In this document: positions 16,874 to 26,359 of the stretch, piece by piece
How the letters are laid out: each line of letters starts with the position of its first letter
How positions within the stretch are numbered: the stretch's first letter is position 1
Notes under the pieces: generated by a model
What the model was told of the DNA's origin: nothing
Database searches by the model: none
The model's input: the letters and a program-made list of their open reading frames with translations, nothing else
Assembly: GCF_008000815.1 (NCBI RefSeq)
Contig: NZ_CP042806.1
Coordinates: 2,418,001 to 2,482,000 of the forward strand
DNA length: 64,000 nt
Direction of reading: 5' to 3'
Source: Terriglobus albidus
Lineage (GTDB): Bacteria > Acidobacteriota > Terriglobia > Terriglobales > Acidobacteriaceae
Position numbers and translations under genes: made by a program

Positions 16874-19800
16874 ATGAAAAAGCCCATGCAGGTCTTTTGG
16901 CTTGCGGCGATGATGATGTTTTTCGTGTCATCTCTGGTAGCGCAAACGTACTACGTTTCGCCGAATGGCAGTGACAGCAATAATGGGACCTCGACCGCTA
17001 CCCCCTGGCAGTCGATCAGCAAGGTCAACAGCTTTGTCTTCCCACAGGGAAGCACGGTCTCATTCCAGGGAGGACAGACTTTTACAGGATGTCTGGTTTT
17101 CAATACGACGAACGTTCCTGCGTCGTCAGCCTCAACGCCATTTACCGTGAACTCCTACGGTACAGGCGTTGCGACGATTCAGTCGAACTGCTCCGGCACG
17201 ACCGGGGCCGCAGTGACGGTCGATAATGTCAGCGGTTTTTACTTCAATGGGTTGAAGGTGGTGAATGGAAGCAGCACCATCTATGGAATCCTGCTGGAAA
17301 ACCAGACCTCGAATTCGCCGACCCAGACCATCGTGATTGAAAACTCTGAGGTGACTGGGTTTGGGGCGGTAAGCGGAAGTTCGAACGGTGGAGAGATCTG
17401 GATTATTGGATATGCCCTGAACGGCAACAACGGTCCGCTGAACAATGTTCAGATTCTGAATAATTCATTGCATGGAGCCACGGTGACTTCCGCCGATGGA
17501 GGTGGCGTCAATGGATGGGGCTACGGAAAGAACGTCACGAACGTCCTGGTTCAAGGAAACACCATCTACAACAATGGCATGGTGGCCTCGACTACGTGGG
17601 CAGGCATCGGTGCCGATGGATGGAACGGAGGCCTGATCCAGTACAACGTTCTGCATGATATCGGTGCGAATGTGACCTCGTGCGGTGGTACTTCCGGTAT
17701 CGAAGTCTACACCTCGAATAACATCACGATCCGCTATAACGAGGTCTACAACATTCAACCTTCGCCGAGCTTTACCAAAGGATGCGATTGGGATGGCATT
17801 GACCTGGATGGAGGTACCACCAACTCTCTGGTCGAGTACAACTACACGCATCACAATGCTGGCAGCGGATTTCTCGCCTACACCTCTAAGCCGAGTGGGT
17901 ATACCTGGGGCCCGAATATCTATCGCTACAACATCTCGGAGGATGACGATTGGGCCAAGGCACAGGGAGCTCTGTTTGATGTGGTGCCAAATGCTCCGGC
18001 GAATGCGCTCTCCATCTATGGCAATACGTTCTTCAGCAACATCTCGCAGAATACAAAGTCGACCTCCAGCGCCTGTTTCAACTTTGGGAATGGTGGTGGA
18101 ACCTGGGCAAGCGGCTCTCTGATTGCAGACAACATCTGCTACATGAATAACCATGATCAGTACGGCAGAAGCGGGAACTTTTACTACAACCCATATACCC
18201 AGAGTGGGATGACGCTCCAGAACAATCTGTATTACGCGGGCACCACCCCAACCTGGCGTTGGGGAGGTACGTCTTACACCACTCTCGCTGCATGGACAGC
18301 GACCGGCCTGGAAACGAGCCCGGCATACGGTGATCCCTTATTCAGCAGCGGTGGTAACGGCGGGACCTGCAGTTGGTCTCCCCTGTTGGGCAATGGGCCG
18401 CAACCGTGCCCTTCGGCGTACGCACTTCAATCCGGTTCGCCGGGATTGGGAACAGGAGCTTCCATTACCGGTAATGGAGGTGTCGATTATTACCAAAGCG
18501 CACTAACCAGTCCACCGAGCATAGGAGCATACTCGGGTACAGGTGGAGGAGGCGGTGGCGGAAGCACCACACCTCCGGGAACGCCGAGTGGTTTGACTGC
18601 GACGCCGACATCTGTGAGCACGGTAAGTCTGACATGGTCCCCATCCACAAACGCCTGGAGCTACAACATCTATCGCAGCCTGACGAGCGGATTTACGCCG
18701 TCTCCGTCAAATCTCGTCGCACAGGGAATTGCTGGCTCTCCCTACACAGATACTGGTCTAACGCATGCCACAACGTACTACTACGTTGTGCAGGCAGTGA
18801 ACGGCGCCGGCACCTCAGCCGCATCGAACGTGGCATCTGCGGCGACCTTCAGCCAGCAGCAATTGCAGTACTACGTCTCTCCGAATGGGAACGACAGTAA
18901 TGACGGCACAACGTCATCAACCCCATGGCAGACCATCGTCAAGGTGAATAGCTTTACCTACCCGGAAGGAAGCACCGTCTCGTTTGAGGGAGGCCAGACC
19001 TTTGTTGGATGCCTGGTCTTCACCAGAACCATCGTGCCGACGTCTTCGGTGCAGAATCCCTTTACCGTGACCTCCTATGGAGGAGGGGTGGCTACCATTC
19101 AGTCCTCGTCGAGTTGCTCTGGAAAGAACACCGCGGCGATCATCGGGGATAACATCAATGGATTCACCGTGGATGGTTTGAAGGTCGTGAATGCAGCGAG
19201 TACGAACTGGGGCATCCTGTTGCAGAACAGTTCCGTCAGTTGGGCGACTCAGGGAATGACCGTCAAAAACTCTGAGGTGTCGGGGTTTGCAACGACGGGC
19301 GGGCAGAGCGGAGGAGAGATCTGGATCCTTGGCTATGCTCTGAATGGGAACAATGGTCCACTCAACAACATCCAGATACTGAACAATACGCTCCATGGAA
19401 CAGATCCAACTTCTACCGATGGCGCGGGAGTGGCCGGATGGGGATATGGGCGGAACATCACCAACGTCCTGATGCAGGGCAATACCGTCTATAACCTGGG
19501 AAGTCCCGCCCCTTATGCCGGCTTGAACGCCAATGGTATGAACGGCGCAATCATCCAATACAACATCATCCATGACGTCGGGGCAAACGTAACCACATGT
19601 GGTGGAACGAGCGGCATCGAGACCTACAACGCGAACAACATCTTCGTCCAGTACAACGAGGTCTACAACGTACAGCCGTTGCCTGCATTCACAACTGGTT
19701 GCGATTGGGACGGCATCGATCTCGACGGGGGCACAACCAACTCAACCGTTCAATACAACTACACCCATCACAATGGCGGTGCGGGAATCCTAGGGTATGA

Positions 19801-20893
19801 CGGCAATCCCAGCGGCACCACTTGGGGACCAAATACCTTCCGCTATAACATCTCCGAGAACGATGACCTGGTGCGCGGTATCGGTGGGCTCTTTGGCTTG
19901 ACGCCGAACCCTGCACCGAATCCCGTATATGTCTATGGCAATACCTTCCTCAACAACATCGCGCAATCGTCTATCTCGACAGATCCAAGTGCGTGCTTTT
20001 ACCTGCCGATGTGGAATGGATCTGGCACATTTGCATCGGGATCGATGATCGAGAACAACATCTGCTATATGGCGAATCCAAACTCCGCCAACAATGTGGA
20101 GTTTCTCCGTGACGTGAATACGATCAGCGGGCTCACCTTTAGCAATAATCTCTACTACACTCCCAACAATCCACAGTGGGTATGGAATGGAACCACCTAT
20201 ACCACTGCGTCTTCGTGGGCATCTTCAGGTAGCGAATCAAGTCCAGTGTATGGCGATCCTCTGCTCAGTGGCGCCGGCAATGGCGGCACATGCACCTGGA
20301 CGGCGTCCCTGGCGAACGGTCCTCAACCTTGCCCTGCAGGGTACGCGTTGCAGCCGGGATCTCCAGCCGCGGGAGCAGGAGTGGCCGTTACTAACAATGG
20401 CGGAGTGGATTACTATCAGAATCCGCTAACGACACCCCTAAGCATCGGCGCCTATTCGGGAAGCGGTAATTGCCGGACAGGGCTCTGGTGTCTGCAGGTC
20501 ACAGTGCCGGCCAGCCCAAACTGGACCTCTATACATCAGCAGATATCGGTGGCAGCCAACCAAACCTATGTTGCGAGTGTATGGATCAAAGGATCGGGTT
20601 CTGTGGAACTGGATGCGATGTACAACTCCACCAACCTGGCTACTGTGAAGTGCACGGCAACTTCCACGTGGACGCAGTGCTCAACTCCGGCCTTCAGCAC
20701 GGGAAGCCACACAGGCTTGAGGTTCCAGCTCAAGGATTCCTATCCGGGAGCCGGCACGCTCATCGCCGACGACTGTTTCATGGGGGTTGCTGGAGGAACC
20801 AATGTCTTGTCACATCCCGGATTTGAAAGTGGCCAGACGGGGTGGGGCATTGACGCCGGTGGAGCATCAACCTGGGTGATTGCGCAGTTCTAA
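16874..20893 (+). CDS. secreted duplicated right-handed beta-helix protein with FN3 linker
   Basis: This is a protein of 1,339 aa with signal peptide MKKPMQVFWLAAMMMFFVSSLVAQ. Two homologous modules (about 26-555 and 666-1197) each begin with YYVSPNG-DSN-GT--TPWQ. They continue with repeated Asn-rich rungs such as NNVQILNNSLHG and VQYNYTHHN, typical of parallel beta-helices of the pectate-lyase/PbH1 type. Between them lie a GGGGGGGS linker and a fibronectin type III domain (about 570-660, SGLTATPTSVSTVSLTWSPS). The C-terminus (about 1205-1339) resembles a CBM4/9-like sandwich (NVLSHPGFESGQTGW). GGAGGAG precedes ATG 16874. A polysaccharide lyase or hydrolase role is plausible; no catalytic triad was identified. 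Adhesion is an alternative. Confidence 0.8.
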   Translation: MKKPMQVFWLAAMMMFFVSSLVAQTYYVSPNGSDSNNGTSTATPWQSISKVNSFVFPQGSTVSFQGGQTFTGCLVFNTTNVPASSASTPFTVNSYGTGVATIQSNCSGTTGAAVTVDNVSGFYFNGLKVVNGSSTIYGILLENQTSNSPTQTIVIENSEVTGFGAVSGSSNGGEIWIIGYALNGNNGPLNNVQILNNSLHGATVTSADGGGVNGWGYGKNVTNVLVQGNTIYNNGMVASTTWAGIGADGWNGGLIQYNVLHDIGANVTSCGGTSGIEVYTSNNITIRYNEVYNIQPSPSFTKGCDWDGIDLDGGTTNSLVEYNYTHHNAGSGFLAYTSKPSGYTWGPNIYRYNISEDDDWAKAQGALFDVVPNAPANALSIYGNTFFSNISQNTKSTSSACFNFGNGGGTWASGSLIADNICYMNNHDQYGRSGNFYYNPYTQSGMTLQNNLYYAGTTPTWRWGGTSYTTLAAWTATGLETSPAYGDPLFSSGGNGGTCSWSPLLGNGPQPCPSAYALQSGSPGLGTGASITGNGGVDYYQSALTSPPSIGAYSGTGGGGGGGSTTPPGTPSGLTATPTSVSTVSLTWSPSTNAWSYNIYRSLTSGFTPSPSNLVAQGIAGSPYTDTGLTHATTYYYVVQAVNGAGTSAASNVASAATFSQQQLQYYVSPNGNDSNDGTTSSTPWQTIVKVNSFTYPEGSTVSFEGGQTFVGCLVFTRTIVPTSSVQNPFTVTSYGGGVATIQSSSSCSGKNTAAIIGDNINGFTVDGLKVVNAASTNWGILLQNSSVSWATQGMTVKNSEVSGFATTGGQSGGEIWILGYALNGNNGPLNNIQILNNTLHGTDPTSTDGAGVAGWGYGRNITNVLMQGNTVYNLGSPAPYAGLNANGMNGAIIQYNIIHDVGANVTTCGGTSGIETYNANNIFVQYNEVYNVQPLPAFTTGCDWDGIDLDGGTTNSTVQYNYTHHNGGAGILGYDGNPSGTTWGPNTFRYNISENDDLVRGIGGLFGLTPNPAPNPVYVYGNTFLNNIAQSSISTDPSACFYLPMWNGSGTFASGSMIENNICYMANPNSANNVEFLRDVNTISGLTFSNNLYYTPNNPQWVWNGTTYTTASSWASSGSESSPVYGDPLLSGAGNGGTCTWTASLANGPQPCPAGYALQPGSPAAGAGVAVTNNGGVDYYQNPLTTPLSIGAYSGSGNCRTGLWCLQVTVPASPNWTSIHQQISVAANQTYVASVWIKGSGSVELDAMYNSTNLATVKCTATSTWTQCSTPAFSTGSHTGLRFQLKDSYPGAGTLIADDCFMGVAGGTNVLSHPGFESGQTGWGIDAGGASTWVIAQF
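16949..18540 (+). repeat. internal duplication, module A of the beta-helix gene
   Basis: This coding segment matches 18869-20466 at the protein level over its whole length. Shared blocks include GGEIWI-GYALNGNNGPLNN and TSCGGTSGIE/TTCGGTSGIE. The near-identity of several blocks implies tandem duplication of a whole module within one gene. Confidence 0.8.
18869..20466 (+). repeat. internal duplication, module B of the beta-helix gene
   Basis: This is the second copy of the module. Differences from module A are spread along the length, so the duplication is not very recent. The FN3 domain lies only between the two modules and is not repeated after module B. Confidence 0.8.
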
Positions 20894-20911
20894 CTGGTGC
20901 GTGTGGCAGTC

Positions 20912-20951
20912 GGGAGGTCCTGCCGGTAACCCGGCAGGACCTTCCATTTTT
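20912..20951 (+). terminator. rho-independent terminator after the beta-helix gene
   Basis: A 15-bp stem (20912-20926 with 20931-20945, one G-T pair) with loop TAAC is followed by ATTTTT. It lies 19 bases after the stop codon. Confidence 0.9.
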
Positions 20952-20981
20952 CACCGGCTCAGATGGATCAAATCTGAGGAT

Positions 20982-21392
20982 TTATTCCAGATGAGCAGGC
21001 TGCAGCGTCCAGTTGATAGCGGAGACGCTGCTCTCAAAGGGGAGCCGGCGAACGAGCTCTTCGGCGATATCCGTGTGACGTCCTGTCGTATGGAAGATAG
21101 CCTTGATCTGCATGCAATTTGCAGGCTCGGTATCTTCGCTATGCAACGATTGCAGCACTGCTGTGGTCTGCGCAATGGTTCTCAGCAGCAAGGCTCGCAG
21201 ATGTGCTTCATCCTGGGAGCGGCAGTTGAGGGAGATTTCGTACGTCGCTTCCGTGGGCGCAGTTGAGGTTAGAACAGGGTGTAGTAAGCGGGCGAGCGGC
21301 CGAAGCAGGATGTTGGTAAGAACGACGACGATCATCAGAAGGAACGCGAAGAGGAGTTTGACATCTGTCGCTACCAGTGCCCGATTCTTTCT
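20982..21392 (-). pseudogene. mgtC: 5'-truncated mgtC/sapB-family remnant
   Basis: The minus-strand frame is open from just after a TGA at 21393-21395. It encodes only one hydrophobic helix (KLLFAFLLMIVVVLTNILLRPLAR) followed by an ACT-like C-terminal domain (YEISLNCRSQDEAHLRALLL, QIKAIFHTTGR, VSAINWTL). These match the last transmembrane helix and cytoplasmic domain of MgtC/SapB proteins, which are normally about 230 aa with four or more further helices. The N-terminal membrane part is missing and no other piece is seen nearby. ATG 21335 could give a 117-aa product, but a functional protein is unlikely. Confidence 0.7.
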
Positions 21393-21446
21393 TCACGGGA
21401 TTCTGAAAATCCTCTCATCAGCCTTACATTTTGCGTCTTGGCCTGT

Positions 21447-23633
21447 TTATTGAAGTGCGAGCAGGGCAGAAAGCTCTGTACCGGAATCTGCTTGAGAGAG
21501 GGAATTTGTAATCGCTTCGGGCGTCAGGGGATAGGAGAAAAAATATCCCTGCGCGAATTCGCATCCTAGAGACCGTATCTTGTCGACCTGTTCCTTGGTC
21601 TCGATTCCTTCTGCGACCAACTCCATCCCCAATTGGTGACCGAGAGTAATGATCAACTCAACGATCCCGCTTGGATTGCGGGGAGAGTCCACCGACGAGA
21701 TGAAGGACCGGTCGATCTTCAGCGTATCTAAAGGGAAATGGTGAAGATAGCTCAGCGAGGAAAAGCCCGTTCCGAAGTCGTCGCAGCTAAGCCCGACTCC
21801 GATCTCCTTCAGCTTTTTGAGAGTGATTTCCGCCTGAGCCGCATTGGTCATTGTGAGAGTCTCAGTGATTTCAACGGTCATGAACTCCGGCGCAAGACGT
21901 GTCTCTTCGAGCATGGACGAGATAGAGTTCAGAAGATCCGGATCCGCAAACTGCTTTGCCGAGACGTTCACCGAAACCTTGAAGCGAGTATTGAAGCGGC
22001 GGTTCCACTCTTCGATCTGGGCGCAGGCCTGGCGCATCACCCAGGCTCCGAGCGGAATAATCAGCCCCATCTCTTCGGCAGCGGAGATAAAGTGCCCCGG
22101 AGCGACGATGCCGATTCCCGGCCGGTCCCATCGCAGGAGAGCTTCAAATCCATGTACGGTTTCTGTATCGAGAGAGACAATCGGCTGGTAATGGATGCGG
22201 AACTGTTCGCGCTCAAAGGCGCTCCGCAGGTCACTTTCCAACTTACGCCGATTGACACCTCTGTTATGAAGCTCCGGATCACAGATCCGATGTTTTCCAC
22301 GGCCTTCCAGTTTGGCCTCATACATTGCGGTATCGGCATCTGTCAGCACGTCCTTGGCGTTATCCATACCGACATCGCTGACGGATGACCCAATGCTGGC
22401 TGTCACTATAACCTCTTCGTCCGCGACGAAGATCGGAAGCGAGAGTTCCGCAATAATCGATTCGGCAAGGAGTTCGACATCGGCAGTAGTATCGATGGGA
22501 TTCAAAAGAATTACGAATTCATCTCCGCCGATTCTGGCAACAACATCTGAGTTCAGACGGGCTGCCGCGCCTTCGTCGAGCGCTCTATGGCGGGCGGCGC
22601 AGTAGAGAAGCCGTTTTGCGATCTCCTTGATAAGTTCGTCGCCGGCAATATGCCCAATGGTGTCATTGATGGTTTTGAACCTGTCGATATCAATAAAAAG
22701 AACGGCGAACTTCGTCTCCCCATCCCTGTTTTCCGGAGCGACGGTTCTGGAGAGGTGCTCGACGAAGTAGCGGCGGTTGGCAACGTGTGTCAGGGAGTCA
22801 TGGTGCGCCTCATAGAGCAGCTTGGCTTCTGCCTGTTTCCGCTCGATGATCTCTTTCTGTAGTGCAGCTGTCCGCTCCTGGACCTTGCTCTCCAGCACGC
22901 CGTTCGCATTGTGCAGGGCGAAGTCTCTTTCCTCGATCTTCTCCAGCATCTGGTTGAAGGACTGGATCAGGCTTCCAACTTCATCGGATCCTCCGGCCTG
23001 GGCGCGCAGCGAGTAGTCTTTGCTGTCGGCGACCTGGGTTACAAGCCCGGCCAGGCGAGCAATCGGTCCACCAATCGCGGAAACCAGCAATCCGGAGATC
23101 AGGTAGGTAATGCAAATGGAGATGAAAAGTACCAGAGAGGCGATCAGAAGATAGCGGCGAAGTTTGACGTGGAACCCGTCGAGCGTAGAGACAATGAGAA
23201 TTGAGCCTGTTTTTTCGCCATCCAGGTAAACTGGCCGTGCGAGCAGCAGACGATCGTCGGCGAAGTGTGCCCCTTCCTTGACTGGAAGCGCGGGCGCCGG
23301 CCCCGCGTGCTCCGTAGCCCTGTCGTACCGAGCGAAAAGGGAGCCATCGATGTCATAGAGATATGCGCCGCTGATGTCCGAGGCCTGGGCGAGCGCATGA
23401 AGAATTTGCTCGGCCGTACGGGAATCACTGAAAGCAAGCGATGCAGCCGCATTCGACCCGACGGTGCCGGCAAGTGTTTTGAGTTCCGCTTCAGCGGAGG
23501 TCCGGAACTGCGCCCGTTCATAGACGGAGAAGCCGATCAGCGCCAGCGTCAGCGCAAGCAGCGTCGAGCCGATCACCAGCAGCCGCAGCTTCTGCCGGAT
23601 AGGGAGGTCGCGGATTTGAAGGTTGAGTTTCAT
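21447..23633 (-). CDS. membrane GGDEF-EAL protein (c-di-GMP turnover)
   Basis: This is a 728-aa inner-membrane signalling protein. TM1 is at about 17-37, a periplasmic CHASE8-like sensor at about 40-155, TM2 at about 160-185, HAMP at about 185-240, then a coiled coil to about 270. The GGDEF domain has an intact GGDEF at 369-373, but the usual RxxD inhibitory site reads LNSD, so product inhibition may be lost. The EAL domain is intact by motif: EAL at 497-499, then EITETLTM, CDDFGTGFSSL and KIDRSFI. It could both make and degrade cyclic di-GMP. It is the last gene of a three-gene operon with a YfiR-like protein and a TonB receptor, and is comparable to YfiN. Confidence 0.92.
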   Translation of the reverse strand: MKLNLQIRDLPIRQKLRLLVIGSTLLALTLALIGFSVYERAQFRTSAEAELKTLAGTVGSNAAASLAFSDSRTAEQILHALAQASDISGAYLYDIDGSLFARYDRATEHAGPAPALPVKEGAHFADDRLLLARPVYLDGEKTGSILIVSTLDGFHVKLRRYLLIASLVLFISICITYLISGLLVSAIGGPIARLAGLVTQVADSKDYSLRAQAGGSDEVGSLIQSFNQMLEKIEERDFALHNANGVLESKVQERTAALQKEIIERKQAEAKLLYEAHHDSLTHVANRRYFVEHLSRTVAPENRDGETKFAVLFIDIDRFKTINDTIGHIAGDELIKEIAKRLLYCAARHRALDEGAAARLNSDVVARIGGDEFVILLNPIDTTADVELLAESIIAELSLPIFVADEEVIVTASIGSSVSDVGMDNAKDVLTDADTAMYEAKLEGRGKHRICDPELHNRGVNRRKLESDLRSAFEREQFRIHYQPIVSLDTETVHGFEALLRWDRPGIGIVAPGHFISAAEEMGLIIPLGAWVMRQACAQIEEWNRRFNTRFKVSVNVSAKQFADPDLLNSISSMLEETRLAPEFMTVEITETLTMTNAAQAEITLKKLKEIGVGLSCDDFGTGFSSLSYLHHFPLDTLKIDRSFISSVDSPRNPSGIVELIITLGHQLGMELVAEGIETKEQVDKIRSLGCEFAQGYFFSYPLTPEAITNSLSQADSGTELSALLALQ

Positions 23634-23675
23634 CGTTTATGAGCCCATTCGAGCTGCCTACGGCACACACTATAT

Positions 23676-24281
23676 CTATCGAGTGGAAACCGCCCTTGCG
23701 AGAGATAGCAACATCGAACTGACGGTCAGATTGGATTTTGTGATGGCTGCAAGATTGACGTCGAAACGCAAACGATCATTTTCTCGCCGGAAGGCGACCA
23801 TTCCCCCGTACTGAGTAAAGGATTCGTCGTCTCCGACGGTGAGAATCGGAAGGTTGCCAAGATCGTTAACCACGGCGCTTATCTCTCCGCGCTGCAGTCC
23901 TGGAATAAAGGCGATGTGACAACTGTGAGCATCAGCCACTCGCCGTACATGGGCTACTTTGATGGAGTGTCCCTGAACCTTCTTCGCGCCGATCGTTTTT
24001 TCCAGGGAGCCGTCAAACGGATCTCCGTTCACTGTGCAGATTACGAACGGCTCATCGCCGGAAGGAAAGGCAGATGCCGGCCAGGTAGTGAGCTGGGCAA
24101 AGTGGAAGAGAAATGCCGCCTTGAGCTGGTATTCGTCATACCCCGGGGCGTCGACCGTAACCGCTCTGAGAGGGGTGAGGAAAAGCCAACCCAGGGTGCC
24201 GATCCAAATCGACATGCGTCGCCACGCGCGCCAAAGCGCGAAGGGCCGCTGCAAATCGATTTGTTGTCCGATGAGAGACAT
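23676..24281 (-). CDS. YfiR-like periplasmic protein (DUF4154)
   Basis: This 201-aa protein has a signal segment around MSIWIGTLGWLFLTPLRA. The DUF4154/YfiR pattern follows: EYQLKAAFLFHFAQLTTWPA, FVICTVNGDPFDGSLEKTI, CHIAFIPGLQRGE, LPILTVGDDESFTQYGGMVAF, NRLRF-like DRLRFDVNLAAI, and SSMLLSLAR. In the Yfi system, YfiR sits in the periplasm and represses the YfiN diguanylate cyclase. The gene precedes the GGDEF-EAL gene by 42 bases and overlaps the receptor stop by one base (TAATG), so the three are co-transcribed. The true start may be the internal ATG at about codon 22. Confidence 0.85.
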   Translation of the reverse strand: MSLIGQQIDLQRPFALWRAWRRMSIWIGTLGWLFLTPLRAVTVDAPGYDEYQLKAAFLFHFAQLTTWPASAFPSGDEPFVICTVNGDPFDGSLEKTIGAKKVQGHSIKVAHVRRVADAHSCHIAFIPGLQRGEISAVVNDLGNLPILTVGDDESFTQYGGMVAFRRENDRLRFDVNLAAITKSNLTVSSMLLSLARAVSTR

Positions 24282-26359
24282 TACCGCCCGCCACCGTGCC
24301 AGACGAGTTTTATCCGGAAGCTTCTTCCGTCCTGCTGCAATGCATCCTGACGGTGCTGTTCTGCCCCGGGATCGTAGAAGGTCTTGTCGAGTGCGTTATA
24401 GAGACTGGCGGAGAGATCAAGATGACCGAAGACGTCCCGGCTCAGCAGAGTGAAGTTCAAGGTGGTATAGGGGCCGACCGTGTTTTGAGCCAGGGTGGAG
24501 CGTCGGCCAACATACTGCGCATCGATTGTGGCAAAGGTCTTCTTTGTCAGTAACGGAATGCTGGCATTCAACTTTCCAAGATGCTTTGGCGAGTTGATCT
24601 TTCCTTCTCCGTCATCACCTAGCTGCTGGAATGTATTGCTATAGCCGAGGATCGCTGTCGCACCGTTGAGCCATTTTTTCTGGAATGTGGTTTCCAGGCC
24701 GGCGGTTTCCATCTTGCCTTCGTTCTCGAATCCGAACGTGTTTGCCTCATTGGTTGCGATGAAGTTCCGCATGCGATTGGCATATAGCGCGGTGGACAGA
24801 AGAAACCCGCTGGAGAATTCCCGGTCCCAGTTTCCTTCCCATGCGAGGTTGCGTTCCGCCGCCAATTTGGACGGTGTATATGCCGGGTAGTAGTACAACT
24901 CATACGCATTGGGTGAGCGAAATGACTGCCCGAATATGAGTTTGAAATGGTTGCGGTCGCCTTGTGCGAAACGGAGAGCAAGCCGAGGGCTAGTCATCCA
25001 GCCGACACGCGGATTGTAGTCAACACGAATGCTCGGAGCGAGCAGGAAGGATCCACGAAGGGGAATCTCACCCTCGATGTAGGGCGCGGCGACGAAGGAC
25101 GGGTGATCGTAGTTCAGATAGCTGGTGAATGGTGATACGTCGTAATTGGTGACTTCCTGGCGGAAGTCATTCCGATACTCAAAACCTGAGACAAAACGAT
25201 ACTTGTCCCACAACCGGGTAGTGGACTGCAGTTCCAGGCCGAAACTCTCGCCGCGGCCAAAGTCTTTATTGAGGACACTTCCGTCCTGTCCGACCTGAAC
25301 AAATTTGCCGTCGTACATGTAGCGGTCGAAGTAGGATCGTGCGAGGAGGGAGGAACTATTGCCGATGGAGCGTTCGTAACGAAGATCCAGATATCCATGC
25401 GCGTCGGCTTCCCGGTTACGACGATCATTGAACACGTCGCCGAAGGCTCCGGTTGGATCTCCCTTCTCCCGGGCGTTATAAGCCGCCTGAAAGCGCAAGC
25501 CGCGTCTGGTCAGGGTTGCGAGCAGGTCAACGAACTGGTCGTCATCCGCATGGCTGACGATGCCGTTATTGGTAGACGGATCGTCATATTCGGGATAGTA
25601 GAGCTGCTTGGGGCCCTGGCTGCCATAGAAGGTGCCCGAGAGCAGTGTTTGTATCCCGGCGATCTCGTGTCCATAACTCAGCCGGCCACGATATGTGTTG
25701 AATGATCCTGCGTCTGATGCTGCTTCAACCCCATTGAGATCCGAGCCCTTGCGGGTAATAACATTGATTACCCCAAAGACGGCATTTGTGCCATAGAGAG
25801 AGGATGCAGGGCCACGTGTGATCTCGACATGATCGATAAGGTCCACATCGATGCCGAATTCGGTACCGACCATCGCCTGTTCGAAGATAGCGTCATTCAG
25901 ACGGTGTCCATCGACCATCAGCAGCACGCGTGTGTTGTAGTCTCCAGGATTGGAAAAACCGCGCACGCCAACATAGCTGTATTGGCGGTCATAGGTAATG
26001 TAAAACCCCTGGACCCCTCGAAGAATGTCTGCGAGTGTGCGGTATCCAGACCGCTGGATCTGTTCACGGGTAACGACTGTCACGGACGCGGGCGCCTCCA
26101 TGGAGGACTGCGAAAATCGGGAGGCGGTCGAGATCGGCGTATTCAACAGATCGGGAAGAGAGAGCTCCGTGATGTCTGCCGGTTTCTGTTGTGCTGGGAG
26201 AGGCGCAATGACTGCGCAAAACATCGTTGCTGCGAGATAGCGGACGAGGCGTGGGGGATGACTGAGCCCGGGGGAGGGAGTTCGCCGTGTTGGGGAGTTC
26301 CGGGAGGTGCTAGAGTGCCTCGCCCATCTTTTTTTGTAAACCTTTTCCCCGACCGACAC
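24281..26359 (-). CDS. TonB-dependent receptor (BtuB/CirA type) in a yfiR/yfiN-like operon
   Basis: This is a 692-aa outer-membrane receptor without the Oar N-terminal sandwich. The plug is at about 75-190 (PASVTVVTREQIQRSGYRTLADILRGVQGFYI, YVGVRGFSNPGDYNTRVLLMVDGHRLND, VEITRGPASSLYGTNAVFGVINVITRKG). A 22-strand-type barrel follows to about 690. SLPDLLNTPISTASR before the plug resembles the region seen in receptors of c-di-GMP/YfiR operons. GTG 26359 has GAGGGGG upstream but gives a long basic N-terminus before the hydrophobic core LVRYLAATMFCAVIAPLPAQ, so the start is uncertain. The partner genes suggest that ligand occupancy is reported to a c-di-GMP enzyme. Confidence 0.88.
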   Translation of the reverse strand: MSVGEKVYKKRWARHSSTSRNSPTRRTPSPGLSHPPRLVRYLAATMFCAVIAPLPAQQKPADITELSLPDLLNTPISTASRFSQSSMEAPASVTVVTREQIQRSGYRTLADILRGVQGFYITYDRQYSYVGVRGFSNPGDYNTRVLLMVDGHRLNDAIFEQAMVGTEFGIDVDLIDHVEITRGPASSLYGTNAVFGVINVITRKGSDLNGVEAASDAGSFNTYRGRLSYGHEIAGIQTLLSGTFYGSQGPKQLYYPEYDDPSTNNGIVSHADDDQFVDLLATLTRRGLRFQAAYNAREKGDPTGAFGDVFNDRRNREADAHGYLDLRYERSIGNSSSLLARSYFDRYMYDGKFVQVGQDGSVLNKDFGRGESFGLELQSTTRLWDKYRFVSGFEYRNDFRQEVTNYDVSPFTSYLNYDHPSFVAAPYIEGEIPLRGSFLLAPSIRVDYNPRVGWMTSPRLALRFAQGDRNHFKLIFGQSFRSPNAYELYYYPAYTPSKLAAERNLAWEGNWDREFSSGFLLSTALYANRMRNFIATNEANTFGFENEGKMETAGLETTFQKKWLNGATAILGYSNTFQQLGDDGEGKINSPKHLGKLNASIPLLTKKTFATIDAQYVGRRSTLAQNTVGPYTTLNFTLLSRDVFGHLDLSASLYNALDKTFYDPGAEQHRQDALQQDGRSFRIKLVWHGGGR

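Noticed and set aside
16510-16887. 125-aa open frame on the minus strand upstream of the beta-helix gene
   Set aside because: Low-complexity Cys/Ser-rich start, no recognisable family, no ribosome-binding site, and it overlaps the beta-helix gene start and the possible leader structure.
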